A DNA stretch of 34,287 bases, taken from contig DATBIS010000001.1 in assembly GCA_036556805.1 (NCBI GenBank), positions 1 to 34,287 of the forward strand, written 5' to 3'. The notes beneath the pieces are model-generated. The model saw only the letters and a list, made by a program, of their open reading frames with translations. It ran no database searches and had not been told where the DNA came from. This document shows positions 29,993 through 34,287 of the stretch, piece by piece. This DNA is from DATBIS01 sp036556805. Its GTDB lineage: Bacteria > Actinomycetota > UBA4738 > HRBIN12. Position numbers and translations under genes: made by a program. Position 1 is the first letter of the stretch; each line of letters opens with the position of its first letter.

Positions 29993-31240
29993 ATGAACCG
30001 CTCACCGAGAAGCAACGTCCGCCGGCTCGCGATCGGCCGCCTCATCTCCGTCACCGGAGGCGCCGCCGCGTACACGGCGCTCAACTTCACGATCTGGGAG
30101 CGCACGCATTCGCCCTGGATGCAGGCGTTCTCGTTGCTGCTCACGTTCGGCGTCGCGGGCATCGTCGGGCCGCTCACCGGCGCGCTCGGGGACCGCTACG
30201 ACCGGCGCCTCGTGATGGTGAGCTCCGAGGCCGCGGCCGCGGTCGTGTTCGGCGTGATGGCGGTCACCGACACTCCTGCGTGGCTCATCGGGCTCGCGTT
30301 CGTCTCGGCGCTCGCGGAGTCGCCGTTCTTCTCCGCTTCACGCGCGGCGCTCCCGAACCTCGTCGAGCGCGAGGAGGACATCGCGTGGGCGAACAGCCTC
30401 GTGACGATCGGCGTGCACGCGGGCATCGCCGTCGGTCCGGTGATCGGCGGCGTGCTGCTCGCGCTCGCGGGGCCATCGTGGGTGTTCGGCATCAACGCGA
30501 TCTCGTTCGTCGTCTCGCTCGCGATCACGCTCACCGTGCGCGGACGGTTCTCCCAGGACCGGACGCAGCACGACGTCGAGGCGCACCGGGGCATCGGGGC
30601 CGGCCTCCGGTTCCTGTTCGCCGATCGCGTGCTGCGGCAGATGTCGGTGGCGTGGATCGTGTTCCTCCTCGGCATGGGGATGGGCATGGTCGCGGACGCC
30701 GCGCTCGCGGAGTCGTTCAAAGCCGGCGAGCTCGGGTTCGGGCTGCTGATCGCGTGCTGGGGGACCGGCTCGGTGATCGGCTCCGCGCTCGGCCGTTTCC
30801 TGAACGAACGACGCGAGTACATCTGGCTCGTCGCCGGCGCCGCCGGCATCTCGCTCGCGTCGCTGGGCGTCGGGTTCGCGCCGGTCTTCGTGCTCGCGCT
30901 CGCGAGCCTGCTCGTCATGGGCACGTGCGACGGGATCACGATCGTCGCCGAGCAGGGCATCATGCAGCGCCGCACGCCGGACGCGGTGCGAAGCCGCGTG
31001 CTCTCGGGGTTCGACGCCCTGCTGTCGCTGGGCCTCGCGGTCGCGTACGTCGCGGCGGGACCGGTCCTGAGCGCGGTCGGGCCGCACACCGTGTACAGGA
31101 TCGGAGGCCTCGCGGCGGCGCTTGCGGCGCTCCTGCTCGCGCCGTTGCTTCGAGTGAGAACCGATCGCGAGTCGGCCGCGCCGGCACCGGCGCCCGCCGA
31201 ACCGGCGTTGGAGTCTGCGAGGCAGGGCTCGGCTGTGTGA
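29993..31240 (+). CDS. MFS transporter (tandem copy 1)
   Basis: A 415-residue major facilitator protein with about twelve spans. The loop 2-3 signature is GALGDRYDRRLVMV, and the segment AEQGIMQRRTPDAVRSRVLS near residue 320 is typical of the MFS_3/enterobactin-exporter-like group. Start at ATG 29993 with AGGAG 8 bp upstream; in-frame openings further 5' run through the leader hairpin. It is followed after 10 bp by a paralogue of the same length. The substrate is unknown; export of a drug, siderophore or metabolite is the usual role. Expression may be controlled by the leader peptide and hairpin. Confidence 0.87.
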   Translation: MNRSPRSNVRRLAIGRLISVTGGAAAYTALNFTIWERTHSPWMQAFSLLLTFGVAGIVGPLTGALGDRYDRRLVMVSSEAAAAVVFGVMAVTDTPAWLIGLAFVSALAESPFFSASRAALPNLVEREEDIAWANSLVTIGVHAGIAVGPVIGGVLLALAGPSWVFGINAISFVVSLAITLTVRGRFSQDRTQHDVEAHRGIGAGLRFLFADRVLRQMSVAWIVFLLGMGMGMVADAALAESFKAGELGFGLLIACWGTGSVIGSALGRFLNERREYIWLVAGAAGISLASLGVGFAPVFVLALASLLVMGTCDGITIVAEQGIMQRRTPDAVRSRVLSGFDALLSLGLAVAYVAAGPVLSAVGPHTVYRIGGLAAALAALLLAPLLRVRTDRESAAPAPAPAEPALESARQGSAV

Positions 31241-31250
31241 TGCTTGCGGC

Positions 31251-32483
31251 GTGGACGCCCGCGCCCGCACCGCAGTGCGCCATGTGGCGGCGGCGCGGCT
31301 TCTCTCCCTGACAGGGAGCGGAGCCGCGTTCGCGGCCCTCGCGTACATCGTCTTCCACCTCACGGGACGTTCGTCCGCGTGGGTCTCGCTCACGCTGCTG
31401 CTGACGCTCGGCGTCGAGGGGCTCGCGCAGCCGGTGGTCGGCTGGCTCGGCGACCGCTTCGACCGGCGCAGGCTTCTCGTCGCGAGCGACCTGCTCTCGG
31501 CCGCCGGCTTCGTGCTGCTCGCGCTCATGCGAACCCCGTCGCAGCTCGTCGCCGTCGCCTGCGCCACCGCGATCGCCGCCGCGCCCGTGTTCGCCGTGAC
31601 CGGGGCGGCGATTCCGAACCTCGTCGACGAAGGCGATCTCTCGTGGGCGAACGGCCAGGTCGCGCTCGGCCGCAACCTCGGTCAGCTCGTGGGCCCGTTC
31701 CTCGGCGGTGCGATCGTGGCGCTCCTCGCTCCCGGCCACACTCCGTCGTGGGCGGACCTCCACACGGCCGGCATGTGGGTGTTCGGCTTCAACGCGCTGA
31801 CGTTCCTCGGATCCGCGATCCTCGTGGGGACGACGAAGGGGAGGTTCGGCGACGAGCGGCCGCCGGAACCCGAGCATCGCGGCGTGCGCGCGGGCTTCCG
31901 GTTCGTGATGGGGGAGCCGGTCCTGCGCGCGATCCTGCTCGCGTGGGTCGTGATGCTCACCGGCGCCGGCCTCATCCTTGTCGCCGAGGTGAGCCTCGCC
32001 GACGTCTTCGGGCAGGGGTCGCTCGGGTACGGGCTGCTCACGTCGCTCTGGGGCGGAGGAGCCGCGCTCGGATCGATCCTCGCCGGCCGTGTTCTCTCCG
32101 CCGACCGCGAGGCGCGCGCGTTCACGCTCTCGATCTTCGCGGCGTCGGTCGGGCTCTTCCTCATCGCGGCCTCGCCGTGGTGGATCGTGGTGCTCGGGCT
32201 GATGGCCGGGCTCGGGTTCACCGACGGGCTCAGCGGTGTCGCCGAGCAGGGGATCATCCAGCGCCGGACGCCCGATGAGGTCCGCGGCCGCGTCGGGGGA
32301 GCGATCGAGGCGGCGGCGCTGCTCGCGCTTGCGGTCTCATTCGGCTTCGGCGGCTTCGTCGTCGACGCGTTCGGACCGCGCGTGGCGTACCTCATCGGCG
32401 GGGTCGCCGCGCTGTTCGCGACCGTGGTGCTGTTCGAGCCGCTTCGGGAGCGCGCGCCGCGGTCGAACGTCTACGGCTTCTGA
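31251..32483 (+). CDS. MFS transporter (tandem copy 2)
   Basis: A 410-residue paralogue of the preceding transporter. It shares GWLGDRFDRRRLLVASDLL (loop 2-3 motif) and AEQGIIQRRTPDEVRGRV, matching copy 1 in place and wording, and has the same twelve-span layout. The start is GTG 31251, 10 bp after the previous stop, without a strong ribosome site, so translation probably depends on copy 1. Divergence from copy 1 is large enough that the duplication is old. The two could act separately on different substrates or together; nothing in the sequence decides. Confidence 0.87.
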   Translation: MDARARTAVRHVAAARLLSLTGSGAAFAALAYIVFHLTGRSSAWVSLTLLLTLGVEGLAQPVVGWLGDRFDRRRLLVASDLLSAAGFVLLALMRTPSQLVAVACATAIAAAPVFAVTGAAIPNLVDEGDLSWANGQVALGRNLGQLVGPFLGGAIVALLAPGHTPSWADLHTAGMWVFGFNALTFLGSAILVGTTKGRFGDERPPEPEHRGVRAGFRFVMGEPVLRAILLAWVVMLTGAGLILVAEVSLADVFGQGSLGYGLLTSLWGGGAALGSILAGRVLSADREARAFTLSIFAASVGLFLIAASPWWIVVLGLMAGLGFTDGLSGVAEQGIIQRRTPDEVRGRVGGAIEAAALLALAVSFGFGGFVVDAFGPRVAYLIGGVAALFATVVLFEPLRERAPRSNVYGF

Positions 32484-32540
32484 TTCATCGTTCAGCTCGA
32501 GCTTCGCAAGGCCGGGAAGCGGCGGCCCCTCGCGCGTCGC

Positions 32541-32570
32541 TTGCCCTGAACGGCGGTTCAGGCGTAGCGT
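32541..32570 (+). promoter_or_regulatory. Promoter with an internal palindrome
   Basis: TTGCCC (32541-32546) and TAGCGT (32565-32570) form a -35/-10 pair with an 18-bp spacer, and the ATG follows 9 nt after the -10. The spacer holds a perfect inverted repeat, CCTGAAC-GGCG-GTTCAGG (32545-32562), an operator-like position. Its core GAAC-N4-GTTC is the core of Gram-positive and actinobacterial LexA boxes, but the flanks differ from TCGAAC-N4-GTTCGA. Confidence 0.5.
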
Positions 32571-32579
32571 CCTCGGGGG

Positions 32580-34187
32580 ATGGCGGAGCGCTACGACGCG
32601 ATCGTGATCGGCGGCGGCCACAACGGCCTGGTCGCCGCCGCGTACCTCGCGCGAGCCGGCGCGCGCGTCGTGGTCCTGGAGTCTCGGCACAAGACCGGCG
32701 GCGCCGCGGCCACCGACCAACCGTGGCCCGAGGCTCCCGAGTTCCGCGTGACCACCCTGAGCTACGTGATGAGCCTGATGCCCGACACGATCCTGCGCGA
32801 CCTGCAACTCGAACGGCACGGATACCGAGCGACGCCGGTCGGTCCGTACTTCGTGCCCTTCCCCGACGGGCGGTGCATCGTGCAGCACGACGACCCGAGG
32901 GCCGACTACGAGGAGTTCGCGAAGTTCTCGAAGCACGACGCCGACGCGCTCGAGGCATGGGAGGCCTGGGTGGGCGGACTCGCCGACGTCCTGGGTCCAT
33001 TGATGATGTCGACGCCGCCGAGGATCGGGTCGCGTCGTCCGCGCGATCTCCTCGAGCAGCTTCGGCTCGCGTGGCGGTTCCGAGGGCTCGGCGTGCGGAC
33101 GATCGGGGACGTGACGCGCCTGCTCACGATGTCCATCGCCGACGTACTCGACCGCTTCTTCGAGTCCGACCAGGCGAAGACGGTGATGGCGATCGACGGT
33201 CTCATCGGAACGTGGGCGGGGCCGTACGAGCCCGGCACGGCGTACGTGATGGCGCACCACTCCATCGGCGACGTGGGCGACGGCCACCTCGGGTCGTGGG
33301 CGGTGCCCGAAGGCGGTATGGGCGCGGTGGCCGAGGCTTGCGAGCGGAGCGCGCGCTCGTTCGGCGCGGAGGTCCGCACGAACGCGCGGGTGGCGAAGGT
33401 GACGGTCCGTGCCGGCGTCGCCGAGGGCGTGGTCCTCGAGGGCGGGGAGGAGGTCCGCGCGCCGATCGTCGTGACGGCCGTGCATCCGAAGATCACGTTC
33501 CTGCGGCAGCTGGAGCGGAGCGAGCTCCCCGAGGACTTCGTGCGCGACATCGAGAGCTGGAAGACGCGCAGCGGCGTCGTGAAGGTGAACTGCGCGCTCG
33601 ATCGGCTCCCGAGGTTTAGGGCGGATCCCGAGCTCACCGACCTGACGGGTGGCGTGGAGCTCGCGCACTCGATGGCATACCTGGAGCGGGCGTTCGAGGA
33701 GGCCCGCTCAGGGACGCCTGCGACGCAGCCGTTCTCCGACGGCGTGGTCCCGACGGTGCACGATCGGACGCTTGCCCCCGAGGGCAAGCACGTGATCTCG
33801 CTGTTCACGCAATGGGTGCCCCACGAATGGAGCGAGAAGCCGCATCACGAGGAGCTGGAGGCCTACGCCGACCGCGTGATCGCCGGCTACGACGAGCTTG
33901 CGCCCGGCTTTGCCGACAGCATCCTGCACCGGCAGGTGATCGGCCCCTTCGAGATGGAGCACGAGTGGGGGCTCGTCGGCGGCAACATCTTCCACGGCGA
34001 GCTCTCCGCCGAGCAGCTGTTCCACATGAGGCCCGCGCCCGGCTACGCCGACTACCGCACGCCGATCCGCGGGCTGTATCAGTGCTCGAGCGCGACGCAC
34101 GCGGGCGGCGGCGTGTGCGGCATCCCCGCGTACAACTGCGTCCGCGAGATTCGGCGCGACCGCAGGCGCGCGAGGCGTTCCCGATGA
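32580..34187 (+). CDS. Phytoene-desaturase-like FAD oxidoreductase
   Basis: A 535-residue protein of the phytoene dehydrogenase-like group (COG1233 style, including mammalian RetSat and PYROXD2). FAD binding is at DAIVIGGGHNGLVAAAYLAR near residues 6-25 followed by VLESRHKTGGAAAT, and the C-terminal signature is LYQCSSATHAGGGVCGIPAY. No carotenoid synthesis genes are near, so a carotenoid role is not supported; this branch is often of unknown function. ATG 32580 gives a very short leader after the -10. The stop overlaps the next gene by 4 bp (ATGA), pointing to a shared function with it. Confidence 0.85.
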   Translation: MAERYDAIVIGGGHNGLVAAAYLARAGARVVVLESRHKTGGAAATDQPWPEAPEFRVTTLSYVMSLMPDTILRDLQLERHGYRATPVGPYFVPFPDGRCIVQHDDPRADYEEFAKFSKHDADALEAWEAWVGGLADVLGPLMMSTPPRIGSRRPRDLLEQLRLAWRFRGLGVRTIGDVTRLLTMSIADVLDRFFESDQAKTVMAIDGLIGTWAGPYEPGTAYVMAHHSIGDVGDGHLGSWAVPEGGMGAVAEACERSARSFGAEVRTNARVAKVTVRAGVAEGVVLEGGEEVRAPIVVTAVHPKITFLRQLERSELPEDFVRDIESWKTRSGVVKVNCALDRLPRFRADPELTDLTGGVELAHSMAYLERAFEEARSGTPATQPFSDGVVPTVHDRTLAPEGKHVISLFTQWVPHEWSEKPHHEELEAYADRVIAGYDELAPGFADSILHRQVIGPFEMEHEWGLVGGNIFHGELSAEQLFHMRPAPGYADYRTPIRGLYQCSSATHAGGGVCGIPAYNCVREIRRDRRRARRSR

Positions 34188-34287
34188 GCCGCGAGCCCTA
34201 CTCGTTCAGGTTCTACACGGCCACGTGGTACCGCAAGTCGCCGTACTGGCAGCGCACGATCGAGGCCGGCTGCACGAGCTGGGACCT
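34184..34287 (+). CDS. Start of a gene cut by the right edge, possibly GcvT-like
   Basis: Only 34 codons are visible, beginning at ATG 34184 overlapping the preceding stop. The N-terminus RKSPYWQRTIEAGCTSW resembles the opening of aminomethyltransferase (GcvT-fold) proteins, which are sometimes found next to phytoene-desaturase-like oxidoreductases. This rests on memory of short sequence patterns and is weak. The frame is open to the edge. Confidence 0.4.
   Translation, partial: MSREPYSFRFYTATWYRKSPYWQRTIEAGCTSWD

Noticed and set aside
30338..31675. Minus-strand open frame across both MFS genes
   Set aside because: Crosses the boundary of two coding genes and shows no motif.
32580..34187. 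Carotenoid biosynthesis role for the phytoene-desaturase-like gene
   Set aside because: No phytoene synthase, cyclase or prenyl synthase is near, and this branch of the family is mostly not carotenogenic.

Overview
The window is about 34 kb of very GC-rich DNA, tightly packed with genes that often overlap by 4 bp (GTGA or ATGA), with many GTG starts and repeated TAnnnT -10-like hexamers placed 6-14 nt before start codons. Together with a GatCAB amidotransferase and the order etfBA - mnmA - ligA - gatCAB - serA, which matches the arrangement in Mycobacterium and relatives, this points to a chromosomal segment of an actinomycete (Actinomycetota). I cannot place it below phylum. I see no tRNA, rRNA, CRISPR array, insertion sequence or prophage.

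Left region (1-6148): a cluster that looks like a duplicated accessory module. It runs Kef-type cation/proton antiporter (truncated by the left edge), a Cys-rich 75-residue protein, a flavin-dependent-halogenase-like protein with a C-terminal zinc ribbon, a winged-helix regulator fused to a beta-carbonic-anhydrase-like domain, a second halogenase-like protein with the same architecture, and a second Kef-type antiporter. An 18/20 identical repeat lies at the start of the regulator and just upstream of the second halogenase gene, and is a candidate operator. I regard this as the most novel part of the window.

Zinc region (6205-9401): a znuACB-like ABC importer operon preceded by a perfect Fur-family palindrome, and a convergent Fur/Zur-family repressor gene with a related half-site pair in its own promoter.

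Mixed metabolic region (9405-12183): an APH-family kinase, an enoyl-CoA hydratase overlapping a GNAT acetyltransferase, and two very small Cys-rich (zinc-ribbon-like) proteins, the first preceded by a nested hairpin.

Housekeeping core (12144-25153): a PabB-PabC fusion, etfBA, mnmA, a UPF0280/ApbE-like protein, ligA, a FolD homologue that has lost all three key catalytic residues, gatCAB and an MFS-like membrane protein.

Right region (25234-34287): a Rieske ferredoxin with its FAD reductase and a small downstream gene split by an in-frame TGA; a class V aminotransferase with serA (serine pathway); a 14-codon leader peptide with a hairpin over its stop codon in front of two tandem MFS transporters; a phytoene-desaturase-like oxidoreductase with a palindrome in its promoter; and the first 34 codons of a gene that may encode a GcvT-like protein, cut by the right edge.
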